A stretch of DNA of 64,000 nt from Coprococcus phoceensis (GTDB lineage: Bacteria; Bacillota; Clostridia; Lachnospirales; Lachnospiraceae): NCBI RefSeq assembly GCF_900104635.1, contig NZ_FNWC01000007.1, positions 868,001-932,000 on the forward strand. The letters run 5' to 3'. The notes under the pieces are model-generated. The model was given only the letters and a program-made list of their open reading frames with translations, was not told the DNA's origin and made no database searches. The position numbers and the translations under genes were made by a program. Below, in pieces: positions 34,060 through 42,661 of the stretch (the first letter of the stretch is position 1; every line of letters starts with the position of its first letter).

Positions 34060-35016
34060 ATGAAGAAACCAATTATTATTTTAACAGGACCGACGGCAGT
34101 CGGCAAAACAAAAGCGTCTATCGAGCTTGCAAAGAAAATCGGTGGGGAGATCATTTCAGCCGATTCCATGCAAGTTTACAAATATATGGACATCGGTTCC
34201 GCCAAGATCCGCTCAGAAGAGATGCAGGGAGTACCTCATTATTTGATTGATGAGCTAGAACCGGATGAAGAATTTCATGTAGTGCGTTTTCAGGAGATGG
34301 CAAAACAGGCAATGGAAAAGATTTACGCAAATGGACATATTCCAATTGTGGTAGGTGGAACCGGATTTTACATTCAGGCATTACTCTATGACATTGACTT
34401 TACAGAAAGCAATGAAGACTCTTCTTACCGAGAAGAATTAGAACGGCTTGCAAAAGAAAAAGGTGCCCAATATCTCCATGAAGAACTTCGAAAGGTGGAT
34501 GAAAAATCTGCTGAAACGATTCATGCAAACAATGTAAAACGTGTTATTCGGGCATTGGAGTTTTTCAAGCAGACCGGACAGAAAATCTCCGAGCATAATG
34601 AGACAGAACGTACAAAGGAGTCACCTTATGATTTCTGCTACTTCGTTTTGACAGATGATCGAAAACTTTTGTATGACCGCATCAATCTGCGTGTGGATCA
34701 GATGGTGCAGGATGGATTATTGGAGGAAGTTCAGTCGTTAAAAGAACGGGGATATACAAAAGATATGGTCTCCATGCAAGGACTTGGTTATAAAGAGATT
34801 TTGGACTATCTTGACGGCGATTGCACGCTTGAGGAAACAATCTATATTTTAAAACGAGACACACGGCATTTTGCAAAGAGGCAGCTCACTTGGTTTCGAA
34901 GAGAACGTGATGTGATCTGGATCGATAAAAGTCAATATGATCATAATGAAGCCAAAGTTGTAGATATGATGATTACGAAAATACAAGAAAGGATACCTTA
35001 TATATGTTTGAAATGA
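34060..35016 (+). CDS. miaA: tRNA dimethylallyltransferase MiaA
   Basis: 318 residues. It transfers dimethylallyl to A37 of tRNAs reading UNN codons. The P-loop is GPTAVGKT, followed by DSMQVYKYMDIGSAKI; FAKRQLTWFRRE is the C-terminal signature. It starts 8 bases after mutL and overlaps the next gene by 13 bases. Its product is the substrate for MiaB, encoded at 27272-28723. Confidence 0.97.
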   Translation: MKKPIIILTGPTAVGKTKASIELAKKIGGEIISADSMQVYKYMDIGSAKIRSEEMQGVPHYLIDELEPDEEFHVVRFQEMAKQAMEKIYANGHIPIVVGGTGFYIQALLYDIDFTESNEDSSYREELERLAKEKGAQYLHEELRKVDEKSAETIHANNVKRVIRALEFFKQTGQKISEHNETERTKESPYDFCYFVLTDDRKLLYDRINLRVDQMVQDGLLEEVQSLKERGYTKDMVSMQGLGYKEILDYLDGDCTLEETIYILKRDTRHFAKRQLTWFRRERDVIWIDKSQYDHNEAKVVDMMITKIQERIPYICLK

Positions 35017-36287
35017 CAGAGATGTATAGAGAGCTTGGAATCTCAGAAAAAGTATATCAGTTTGGAAAAGAAATAGAAAAGTCACTGGAAGATCGTTTTG
35101 ATCAGATTGACAAGGTGACAGAATTTAATCAATTGAAAGTGATTCGCGCGATGCAGGAAAGTCGTGTCAATGAAGCCTGCTTTAATTATGCAAGCGGATA
35201 CGGATACAATGATCAGGGACGTGACACGCTGGAAGAAGTTTATGCAAAAACATTTCACACAGAATCTGCTTTGGTACGTCCGCAGATTACCTGTGGGACA
35301 CATGCACTTGCACTTGCACTGAGCGCCAATCTAAGACCGGGAGATGAATTGCTCTCTCCTGTTGGAAAACCGTATGACACACTGGAGGAAGTAATTGGGA
35401 TTCGCAAATCAAAGGGTTCTCTTTCGGAATATGGAATCACATACCGACAGGTAGATCTGTTAGAGGATGGCACATTTGACTATGAAAATATCAAAAAAGC
35501 AATTCATGAGAAAACAAAACTGATCACAATTCAGAGATCGAAAGGATATCAGACACGTCCAAGCTTTTCCGTTGCACAGATTGGACAATTGATCTCATTT
35601 GTGAAGAAGATTAAACCAGATGTAATCTGTATGGTCGACAACTGTTATGGAGAGTTTGTGGAGACAATCGAGCCAAGTGATGTGGGGGCAGATTTGATTG
35701 TCGGATCACTTATCAAAAATCCAGGTGGCGGACTGGCGCCGATTGGCGGTTACATAGCCGGTAAAGAGGAATACATTGAAAACTGTGCTTATCGTTTGAC
35801 GTCGCCGGGACTTGGAAAAGAAGTAGGGGCTTCACTTGGGGTGATGCAGTCTTTTTATCAGGGATTTTTCCTTGCACCAACGGTTGTCGGAAGCGCATTA
35901 AAAGGCGCCATTTTTGCGGCAAACATCTACGAAAAACTTGGCTTTTCTGTGATTCCAAACAGCACAGAAAGCAGGCATGACATTATACAGGCAGTGGAAC
36001 TTGGCACACCGGAAGGTGTTATCGCATTCTGTCAGGGAATTCAGGCTGCCGCACCGGTTGACAGCTATGTATCACCGGAACCTTGGGCAATGCCTGGATA
36101 TGACAGTGATGTGATCATGGCTGCCGGAGCATTTGTACAAGGTTCATCTATTGAACTAAGTGCCGACGGACCGATCAAACCTCCATATGCAGTTTATTTT
36201 CAGGGAGGACTTACCTGGCCGCACGCAAAACTTGGGATTCTCATGTCTTTGGAACATTTAGTGAGAAAAGGAATCGTACAGTTATGA
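35004..36287 (+). CDS. Methionine gamma-lyase family / aluminium-resistance PLP protein (YnbB-like)
   Basis: 427 residues, fold type I PLP enzyme. The PLP lysine is in GSLIKNPGGGLAP. CMVDNCYGEFVE supplies the Asp that pairs with the pyridine nitrogen, and RPQITCGTHALALAL is the cofactor phosphate region. The reaction is unproven in this family. In B. subtilis ynbB lies close to miaA, hfq and glnR; here it overlaps miaA directly and hfq is missing. It overlaps the next gene by 4 bases. Confidence 0.88.
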   Translation: MFEMTEMYRELGISEKVYQFGKEIEKSLEDRFDQIDKVTEFNQLKVIRAMQESRVNEACFNYASGYGYNDQGRDTLEEVYAKTFHTESALVRPQITCGTHALALALSANLRPGDELLSPVGKPYDTLEEVIGIRKSKGSLSEYGITYRQVDLLEDGTFDYENIKKAIHEKTKLITIQRSKGYQTRPSFSVAQIGQLISFVKKIKPDVICMVDNCYGEFVETIEPSDVGADLIVGSLIKNPGGGLAPIGGYIAGKEEYIENCAYRLTSPGLGKEVGASLGVMQSFYQGFFLAPTVVGSALKGAIFAANIYEKLGFSVIPNSTESRHDIIQAVELGTPEGVIAFCQGIQAAAPVDSYVSPEPWAMPGYDSDVIMAAGAFVQGSSIELSADGPIKPPYAVYFQGGLTWPHAKLGILMSLEHLVRKGIVQL

Positions 36288-37519
36288 AAAAAAGACATGT
36301 AATCATCGTAGGCGGAGGAGCTTCCGGAATGGTCGCTGCAATTTCGGCCGCAAGAGAAGGCGCGAAGGTGACAATTATAGAACATCAGAATAAACTCGGA
36401 AAAAAAATCTTATCTACCGGAAACGGAAAATGTAATTTGACCAATGAGTATATGGTAGCAGAATGTTTCCGCGGTGAAGATCTCTCGATTGTCGATACTG
36501 TGTTAAAGAAATTTGGCTATAAAGAGACAGTTTCCTTTTTTGAGTCGTTAGGTGTTCTCACAAAAAGCAGACAGGGGTATATCTACCCTGTTTCAGAACA
36601 GGCATCCGCAGTGTTGGATGTCCTTGTGATGGAATTGGAAAAACTTTCAGTCGATGTTATTCTAAATGAGCATGTAACTTCCGTTTCACAAAAAAAAGAG
36701 CAATTTACAGTTGTGGCGGGAAACAAAAAATATTGTGCGGATGCGGTAATTTTGGCGACAGGTGGTAAGGCAGCCGCAGTATTGGGGTCTGACGGAAGTG
36801 GCTATGCATTGGCAAAACAATTTGGTCATACGATTTCTCCGGTTGTCCCTGCACTTGTACAACTTCGCGGGAAAGGCACCTATTTTAAACAGGTGGCGGG
36901 CGTTCGCACAAATGCGAAGGTATCCGTGCTGGTCGACGGAGATTGTCAGGCTGCTGACACAGGAGAGCTTCAGCTTACAAACTACGGTATTTCCGGCATT
37001 CCTGTTTTTCAGATCAGCAGATTTGCAGCAAAGGCGCTCAAAGAGAAGAAGTTGGTAGAAGCAGAGATTGATTTTTTCCCTGAGGCTGATGACAACGAGT
37101 TTTGCATATTGATGGAAGAACGAAAACGACAACATGCTGATAGAACGGCAGAGGATTTCTTTGTAGGGATATTTAATCGTAAGCTAAGCGAGTTGTTTTT
37201 AAAGCAGGCGTATATCCCATTGCATATAAAAGCTTCCGAAATCCGATCTGATAAATGGGAAAAATTGTTTTCTCTGTGTAAGCATTTTCAGGTGGAGATC
37301 GAGGAGACAAATCCTTTTGAACAGGCACAGGTTTGTGCCGGTGGAGTACGCACAGATATGATAAATCCGGCTACGATGGAGTCTGTTCTTGTGAAAGACT
37401 TATATATCACAGGAGAACTGATGGATATTGACGGAATCTGCGGAGGATATAATTTACAATGGGCGTGGGCAACTGGTTTTCTTGCCGGGAAGCACGCGGC
37501 GAAAGGAATGGAAAGATGA
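36284..37519 (+). CDS. HI0933/YhiN-family (BaiN-like) FAD-dependent oxidoreductase
   Basis: 411-residue flavoprotein. The FAD dinucleotide motif is VIIVGGGASGMVAAISAAREG. STGNGKCNLTNE and ILATGGKAA are family-specific, and GELMDIDGICGGYNLQWAWATG closes the FAD site. The family includes BaiN of Clostridium scindens, reported to reduce bile-acid intermediates, but most members are uncharacterised and the gene is almost universal in Lachnospiraceae. Bile-acid activity should not be assumed. ATGA overlaps link it to genes on both sides. Confidence 0.88.
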   Translation: MKKRHVIIVGGGASGMVAAISAAREGAKVTIIEHQNKLGKKILSTGNGKCNLTNEYMVAECFRGEDLSIVDTVLKKFGYKETVSFFESLGVLTKSRQGYIYPVSEQASAVLDVLVMELEKLSVDVILNEHVTSVSQKKEQFTVVAGNKKYCADAVILATGGKAAAVLGSDGSGYALAKQFGHTISPVVPALVQLRGKGTYFKQVAGVRTNAKVSVLVDGDCQAADTGELQLTNYGISGIPVFQISRFAAKALKEKKLVEAEIDFFPEADDNEFCILMEERKRQHADRTAEDFFVGIFNRKLSELFLKQAYIPLHIKASEIRSDKWEKLFSLCKHFQVEIEETNPFEQAQVCAGGVRTDMINPATMESVLVKDLYITGELMDIDGICGGYNLQWAWATGFLAGKHAAKGMER

Positions 37520-39117
37520 TTCGAATCAATCAGATAAAACTGACTCCAGATAAGGGCAAAGAGGAGTTGGTTCAAAAGGCAACAAAAATACTTCGTATTT
37601 CTGAAAAAGAGGTACTATCTTTAAAAATTCGCAAACAGTCCATTGATGCCCGAAAGAAACCCAATATTATGTATGTCTACACCGTGGATGTGGAGGTTTC
37701 AAATGAGCAAAAGATTATGAGACGTCAAAAAGGAAATCAGGTGACACTCATCCACGAGACACCTTATGACTTTCCAAATTCCGGTACCAAGAAGATGGAA
37801 CACCGACCGGTGGTCATCGGAAGCGGACCGGCAGGATTATTTTGCGCATATTTGCTTGCCGAGCATGGATATCGTCCGGTTGTATATGAACGTGGCGCTT
37901 CTGTAGAGGAACGAAAAAAAGATGTGGAACGATTTTGGAACGAACAGATTCTAAATCCGAACTCCAATGTACAGTTCGGAGAGGGCGGTGCAGGAACATT
38001 TTCAGATGGAAAACTAAATACACTTGTCAAAGATCCAGTTGGAAGGAACCGGAAAGTGCTGGAAATCTTTGTGGAAAACGGTGCGCCAAAGGACATCCTG
38101 TACAGTCATAAACCACATATTGGAACCGATCTTTTGATTACAGTTGTAAAAAATATGAGACAGCGGATTTTAGATTGGGGCGGTGAAGTACATTTTCACA
38201 GTCAGATGACGGATATTCATGTGGAAGACGGAAAGCTTACGGCAATCACGGTGACAACTGATGCTGAAAGTATCCGCTGCCCGGCAGAGATACTTGTACT
38301 GGCAATCGGGCACAGCGCCAGAGACACTTTTTCCATGCTCTATGAAAGACAGATTCCGATGATCGCTAAATCATTCGCAGTAGGTGTCAGAGTTGAGCAT
38401 GACCAGGAAATGATAAATTGTGCTCAGTATGGTGAAAATGTACCTTACGATCTCCCTGCCGCTCCATATAAAGTGGCAGCAAATTTGGAAAATGGAAGAG
38501 GTGTTTATTCGTTCTGCATGTGTCCGGGAGGATATGTCGTCAATGCTTCCTCTGAGGAAGGTCGGCTCGCCGTAAATGGAATGAGTTATCATGCGCGGGA
38601 TGGGAAAAATGCAAATAGTGCGATCATTGTGACAGTAACACCTAAAGATTATGGTTCGGAGCATCCACTGGCTGGCGTTAGATTTCAGCAATTGCTGGAA
38701 GAACGGGCGTATCAGGTGGGAAAAGGAGCGGTCCCGGTACAGTGCTTTGGAGATTTTTGTGAGAATAAAGTTACAGAGCATTTCGGAAAAATTGAACCTC
38801 AGATAAAGGGAGCGTACACGTTTGCGAATGTTCGTGCAATTTTTCCAAAAGAAATTGGTGATTCTATTGAAGAAGGAATAAAAGTGTTCGACAGACAAAT
38901 ACATGGTTTTGCAAAAGATGACACGGTGTTATCTGGCGTGGAGAGCCGTACATCTTCTCCTGTTCGAATTCCTAGAAATCAGGAACTTCACCTTGAAAAT
39001 CTGCGGATTTACCCGTGTGGAGAAGGTGCAGGATATGCAGGCGGAATCACTTCGGCAGCGATGGATGGAATAAAAGTGGCTGAAATGATCGCAAAGGAAT
39101 TTACATTTTTCGACTGA
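37516..39117 (+). CDS. FAD-dependent dehydrogenase of unknown substrate
   Basis: 533 residues. The N-terminal 85-residue alpha/beta region (IRINQIKLTPDKGKEEL, KILRISEKEVLSLKIRKQSI) is conserved in this family. It is followed by VVIGSGPAGLFCAYLLAEHG (FAD), GEGGAGTFSDGKLNT and LAIGHSARDTFSML. PCGEGAGYAGGITSAAMDG is the C-terminal FAD site. Often annotated as NAD(P)/FAD-dependent oxidoreductase; its role is unknown. The start overlaps the preceding stop (ATGA). It probably ends the mutS operon. Confidence 0.88.
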   Translation: MIRINQIKLTPDKGKEELVQKATKILRISEKEVLSLKIRKQSIDARKKPNIMYVYTVDVEVSNEQKIMRRQKGNQVTLIHETPYDFPNSGTKKMEHRPVVIGSGPAGLFCAYLLAEHGYRPVVYERGASVEERKKDVERFWNEQILNPNSNVQFGEGGAGTFSDGKLNTLVKDPVGRNRKVLEIFVENGAPKDILYSHKPHIGTDLLITVVKNMRQRILDWGGEVHFHSQMTDIHVEDGKLTAITVTTDAESIRCPAEILVLAIGHSARDTFSMLYERQIPMIAKSFAVGVRVEHDQEMINCAQYGENVPYDLPAAPYKVAANLENGRGVYSFCMCPGGYVVNASSEEGRLAVNGMSYHARDGKNANSAIIVTVTPKDYGSEHPLAGVRFQQLLEERAYQVGKGAVPVQCFGDFCENKVTEHFGKIEPQIKGAYTFANVRAIFPKEIGDSIEEGIKVFDRQIHGFAKDDTVLSGVESRTSSPVRIPRNQELHLENLRIYPCGEGAGYAGGITSAAMDGIKVAEMIAKEFTFFD

Positions 39118-39157
39118 TTCGTCACAATTTATTCAGAAAAATTTAATGTGTTAACTA

Positions 39158-39186
39158 TGTACACCAATTTTAAATTGTGGTAAAAT
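39158..39186 (+). promoter_or_regulatory. Candidate promoter ahead of DUF4321-radC-mreBCD
   Basis: TGTACA (39158-39163), a 17-base spacer and TAAAAT (39181-39186). This is the only promoter-like sequence between the FAD gene and the shape operon. Confidence 0.45.
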
Positions 39187-39225
39187 AAGTAAAGTTTGTG
39201 GAGTAAGAAACGAGGTGGAGTACAA

Positions 39226-39486
39226 ATGAAGAGGGCAGGAGGGAAGAATTCCTGGGCGTTATTTCTCTTAATGTTGGCAGGGATTGTTCTTGGCGGGTTT
39301 ATAGGAACGCTTACAGCAGATATGCCTGGATTTGCCTGGTTGAACTATGGGCAGTCTTTTGGATTTGATAACCCAATTGTGTTAAATCTCGGTATATTGG
39401 TTATTACATTCGCATTAAATATCAAAATAACAATCGCAAGCATTATTGGACTTGTTATATCTGCAATTATTTATCGCTTCTTATAG
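39226..39486 (+). CDS. DUF4321 small membrane protein
   Basis: 86 residues with two hydrophobic helices (WALFLLMLAGIVLGGFIGTL and VLNLGILVITFALNIKITIA). This matches DUF4321, which is regularly found before radC-mreB in Clostridia. Function unknown; a link to the cell-shape machinery is suggested only by position. ATG 39226 follows GAGGTGGAG. Confidence 0.88.
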   Translation: MKRAGGKNSWALFLLMLAGIVLGGFIGTLTADMPGFAWLNYGQSFGFDNPIVLNLGILVITFALNIKITIASIIGLVISAIIYRFL

Positions 39487-39520
39487 CAATGCTATCGTGT
39501 CAAAGAGTCTGTACAAGAGA

Positions 39521-40219
39521 ATGAATCAAACATGCACAATCAAAGAAATGTTGGAAGATGAGCGGCCGTATGAAAAGTGTCTCCGCTATGGAGTCGAGAA
39601 CTTGTCAAACGCAGAGCTGCTCGCGGTTCTTTTGAGAACTGGGACAAGAGGTACAAACTCTTTGGAGATGGCGCGTAATATTTTACGCACATCGGAGCAG
39701 GAAGAGGACAATATTTTGGCAGTGCACCAGCTTACAATGGAAAAGCTGAAGGCAATCAAAGGAATCGGAACAGTAAAAGCAACTCAGATTTTATGCCTCT
39801 CGGAATTGGCAAAGCGTCTTTCGAAGGCCAGTGTAAAAGAAAGTCTGATTTTTACGTCTCCGTCTACAATCGCAGATTATTATATGGAAGATCTGCGTCA
39901 TCGGAAGCAGGAACACATGAAACTTCTGATGCTGAATACGAAATCAAAACTCATTGGTGAGACTGATATTTCAAAAGGAACAGTTAACGCTTCTTTAGTC
40001 TCTCCAAGAGAATTATTTATAGAAGCTCTTGAGAAAAATGCAGTTTCCATTATACTGATGCACAATCACCCAAGCGGTGATCCGACACCAAGTAAAAATG
40101 ATATACTGCTGACTAAAAGAGTGACAGATGCAGGTAATCTGATTGGAATTGAATTATTAGATCACATTATTATTGGCAATAATTGTTATATCAGCTTTGC
40201 TGAACAGAGGCTTTTATGA
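39521..40219 (+). CDS. radC: RadC family JAB-domain protein
   Basis: 232 residues. A helix-hairpin-helix-like region (LKAIKGIGTVKATQI) precedes the JAB metalloprotease-like domain with HNHPSGDPTPSKND. The name RadC is historical, and a direct role in DNA repair is doubtful. ATG 39521 has only a weak purine-rich site. A GTG at 39497 is an alternative start, and the frame is open back into the DUF4321 gene. It sits immediately upstream of mreB, as in many Firmicutes. Confidence 0.9.
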   Translation: MNQTCTIKEMLEDERPYEKCLRYGVENLSNAELLAVLLRTGTRGTNSLEMARNILRTSEQEEDNILAVHQLTMEKLKAIKGIGTVKATQILCLSELAKRLSKASVKESLIFTSPSTIADYYMEDLRHRKQEHMKLLMLNTKSKLIGETDISKGTVNASLVSPRELFIEALEKNAVSIILMHNHPSGDPTPSKNDILLTKRVTDAGNLIGIELLDHIIIGNNCYISFAEQRLL

Positions 40220-40237
40220 CAATCGAAAGGATATACA

Positions 40238-41260
40238 ATGTTTGGAAATATATATGGACTGGATCTTGGCACTTATGAGATCAAAGTTTATGATAAAAAA
40301 AAGAATGCCATATGGCGAGAAAAAAATACAATTGCTATTGCAAATGAAGATGAGATTTTTTCTGTGGGTGACGAGGCATATGAGATGTTTGAAAAAGCGC
40401 CTGACAATATAGAAGTCGTCTTTCCGATGAAAGAAGGCGTGATTTCTCACTTTTATGATATGCAGTACTTATTGAACAATCTGCTGAAAAAGGAACGCCA
40501 TTTTGCACGTGGCTCAAAATATATAGTAGCCGTTCCGACTGATGTGACGGAAGTTGAAAAAAAGGCATTCTTTGATTTGGTTGTACATTCTACTGCAAAG
40601 GCAAAAGAAGTCAATGTTGTAGAGCGGGCAGTCGCAGATGCGATCGGGATTGGGCTGGATATTCAGAATTCTCCTGGAATATTTATTTCCAATTTCGGTG
40701 GTGAGACAACAGAGCTGTCCGTCCTCGCATCAGGCGGTATGGTCTTGAATAAATTAGTAAAGACCGGAGGTGCTATGCTTGACAATGCAATCAGCAGCCT
40801 TGTACGTCATACTACAGATTTTTTGATCGGACGACTGACTGCGGAAAAATTACGGCAGCATTTTGATGTCTTCGATGAAAAGACGGACACTTCCATGGAG
40901 GTTGCCGGCAGGGATTTGATTACCGGTGTTCCACAGCAGAAAGAGATTTCCGTCAATCTTGTAAGAGCGGCGGTTAAAGAGCCTTTGGCTGCCTGTATTC
41001 GAGAGATTGACCTCCTATTGGAACGAACACCGCCTGAAGTCCGAAAATCAATTGAGATGAACGGGATTTATGTTACAGGCGGGCTCGCTCATATGAAAGG
41101 ACTTGCCGAATACATAGAAGGAAGAACCGGTATTAAAGCACAAGCTGTCAAGAATCCTGATGTTTGTGTGGTGGAAGGTCTCAAACAGATCATTCAATCA
41201 AAAGAATTGAGAAAATTGACATTTTCAATGTTAGATGAAAATTATAGGTGGATGGGATAA
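40238..41260 (+). CDS. mreB: Rod shape-determining actin homologue MreB
   Basis: 340 residues, actin fold. YGLDLGTYEIKVYD is the phosphate-1 motif, SNFGGETTELSVLASGG is phosphate-2, and GIYVTGGLAHMKGL is the adenosine motif. It polymerises under the membrane to position wall synthesis with MreC, MreD, RodA and PBP2, all encoded downstream. The hydrophobic membrane-binding loop cannot be judged without alignment. GAAAGGA precedes ATG 40238. Confidence 0.95.
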   Translation: MFGNIYGLDLGTYEIKVYDKKKNAIWREKNTIAIANEDEIFSVGDEAYEMFEKAPDNIEVVFPMKEGVISHFYDMQYLLNNLLKKERHFARGSKYIVAVPTDVTEVEKKAFFDLVVHSTAKAKEVNVVERAVADAIGIGLDIQNSPGIFISNFGGETTELSVLASGGMVLNKLVKTGGAMLDNAISSLVRHTTDFLIGRLTAEKLRQHFDVFDEKTDTSMEVAGRDLITGVPQQKEISVNLVRAAVKEPLAACIREIDLLLERTPPEVRKSIEMNGIYVTGGLAHMKGLAEYIEGRTGIKAQAVKNPDVCVVEGLKQIIQSKELRKLTFSMLDENYRWMG

Positions 41261-41261
41261 T

Positions 41262-42125
41262 ATGAAAACAAAAAATCAAACGACATTAGCAAGTAAATAT
41301 TGGTTATTGATTCTTTCATTAATCTGTATCATTTTGATGGGACTGTCACTTGTGACAGATAAAGTGAATGGGCCGCTTCGGACAGTGGCAAATTACACGA
41401 TTGTTCCGATGCAGAAAGGAATCAATAATATTGGATTGTGGATGAGCGATCTAACTCAAAATTTTGAAACATTAAAAGAAGTAAAAAGCAAAAATGAGAA
41501 ACTGCAGAAAACTGTGGACGAATTAACGATTGAGAACAATCGTCTGCAGCAAGAGCGTTATGAATTAGAACGCCTTCAGGAACTTTATGCGCTTGACCAA
41601 AGTTATGCGGATTATAAAAAAGTCGGTGCACATGTCACCGCGAATGATTCCGGTAACTGGTTCAGTTCTTTTACCATTGATAAAGGAGAAAAAGATGGTA
41701 TCAAAAAGGATATGAATGTCATGGCTGGAACCGGTCTTGTGGGAATTGTGACAGAAGTCGGACCGAATTGGGCACGTGTACGCTCGATCATAGATGATTC
41801 CAGCAATGTCAGCGCGCTGATTTTGTCGACTTCGGATAAATGTATTGTAAAAGGGGATTTAACGCTGATGAACGATGGGAAAATTCGTTTTGAACAGCTT
41901 GCAAATAATGGTTCCGAAATAAAAGAAGGAGAACAGGTTGTTACTTCACATATCAGCAGCAAATATCTGCAGGGAATTTTGATCGGGTATGTCAGTGAAA
42001 TCACAACGGATGCAAACAACCTTACAAGATCGGGATATATTACACCTGCTGTTGACTTTCAACATTTACAGGAAGTACTTGTCATTACAACTACAAAAGA
42101 GGAGATGCTGGAGAAAGAAGAATAG
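41262..42125 (+). CDS. mreC: Rod shape-determining protein MreC
   Basis: 287 residues. One N-terminal membrane helix (WLLILSLICIILMGLSLV), then a coiled coil at about 70-115 (VDELTIENNRLQQERYELE), then the beta-rich extracytoplasmic domain (VGIVTEVGPNWARVRSIID). It links MreB to PBP2 outside the membrane. ATG 41262 comes one base after the mreB stop. Confidence 0.95.
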   Translation: MKTKNQTTLASKYWLLILSLICIILMGLSLVTDKVNGPLRTVANYTIVPMQKGINNIGLWMSDLTQNFETLKEVKSKNEKLQKTVDELTIENNRLQQERYELERLQELYALDQSYADYKKVGAHVTANDSGNWFSSFTIDKGEKDGIKKDMNVMAGTGLVGIVTEVGPNWARVRSIIDDSSNVSALILSTSDKCIVKGDLTLMNDGKIRFEQLANNGSEIKEGEQVVTSHISSKYLQGILIGYVSEITTDANNLTRSGYITPAVDFQHLQEVLVITTTKEEMLEKEE

Positions 42126-42142
42126 TAGAAAGGAGTACTGTT

Positions 42143-42661
42143 TTGAAAAGAAGAGTCATCACTGTTTTAATTATTGTTGTATGCTTTTTATTAGAGTGTA
42201 CCGTTTTTCAAAAAATTGCATTTGCATCCATCACACCGAATCTTTTGATTGTAATCACATCAGCATTTGGATTCATGCGCGGTAAAAAGGAAGGTATGTT
42301 TGTCGGCTTTCTTTCCGGTCTGCTTGTCGATATATTCTTTAGTGAGCTGATTGGATTTTACGCTTTAGTTTTTATGCTGATTGGCTATGTAAATGGTTTC
42401 TTCAAGCGGATTTTTTACGCTGAGGATATTAAACTTCCATTGATTTTGATTGCGGCAAGTGACTTTATTTATGGACATATTGTGTGTATTTTCATGTTCA
42501 TTATTCGAAGTCGGTTCAATTATCTATATTATTTGAACCATATCATTATGCCGGAATTAATATATACTATTTTAGTAACATTAATTTTATACCAGCTTAT
42601 TTTGCATATTAACCAAAAATTAGAAGCAGAAGAAAAAAGGAGTGCAAGTAAATTTGTTTAA
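42143..42661 (+). CDS. mreD: Rod shape-determining protein MreD
   Basis: 172 residues with about five hydrophobic helices. FMRGKKEGMFVGFLSGLLVDIFF is the conserved MreD segment. TTG 42143 is the start, with AAAGGAG eight bases upstream. It overlaps the PBP2 start region by 8 bases. Confidence 0.93.
   Translation: MKRRVITVLIIVVCFLLECTVFQKIAFASITPNLLIVITSAFGFMRGKKEGMFVGFLSGLLVDIFFSELIGFYALVFMLIGYVNGFFKRIFYAEDIKLPLILIAASDFIYGHIVCIFMFIIRSRFNYLYYLNHIIMPELIYTILVTLILYQLILHINQKLEAEEKRSASKFV

Noticed and set aside
36686..37135. 149-codon minus-strand open frame opposite the HI0933-type gene
   Set aside because: Low-complexity antisense translation with no ribosome site.
38371..38904. 177-codon open frame on the minus strand within the FAD dehydrogenase gene
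   Set aside because: It lies opposite a strongly conserved gene, has no recognisable domain, and its composition is that of antisense reading.
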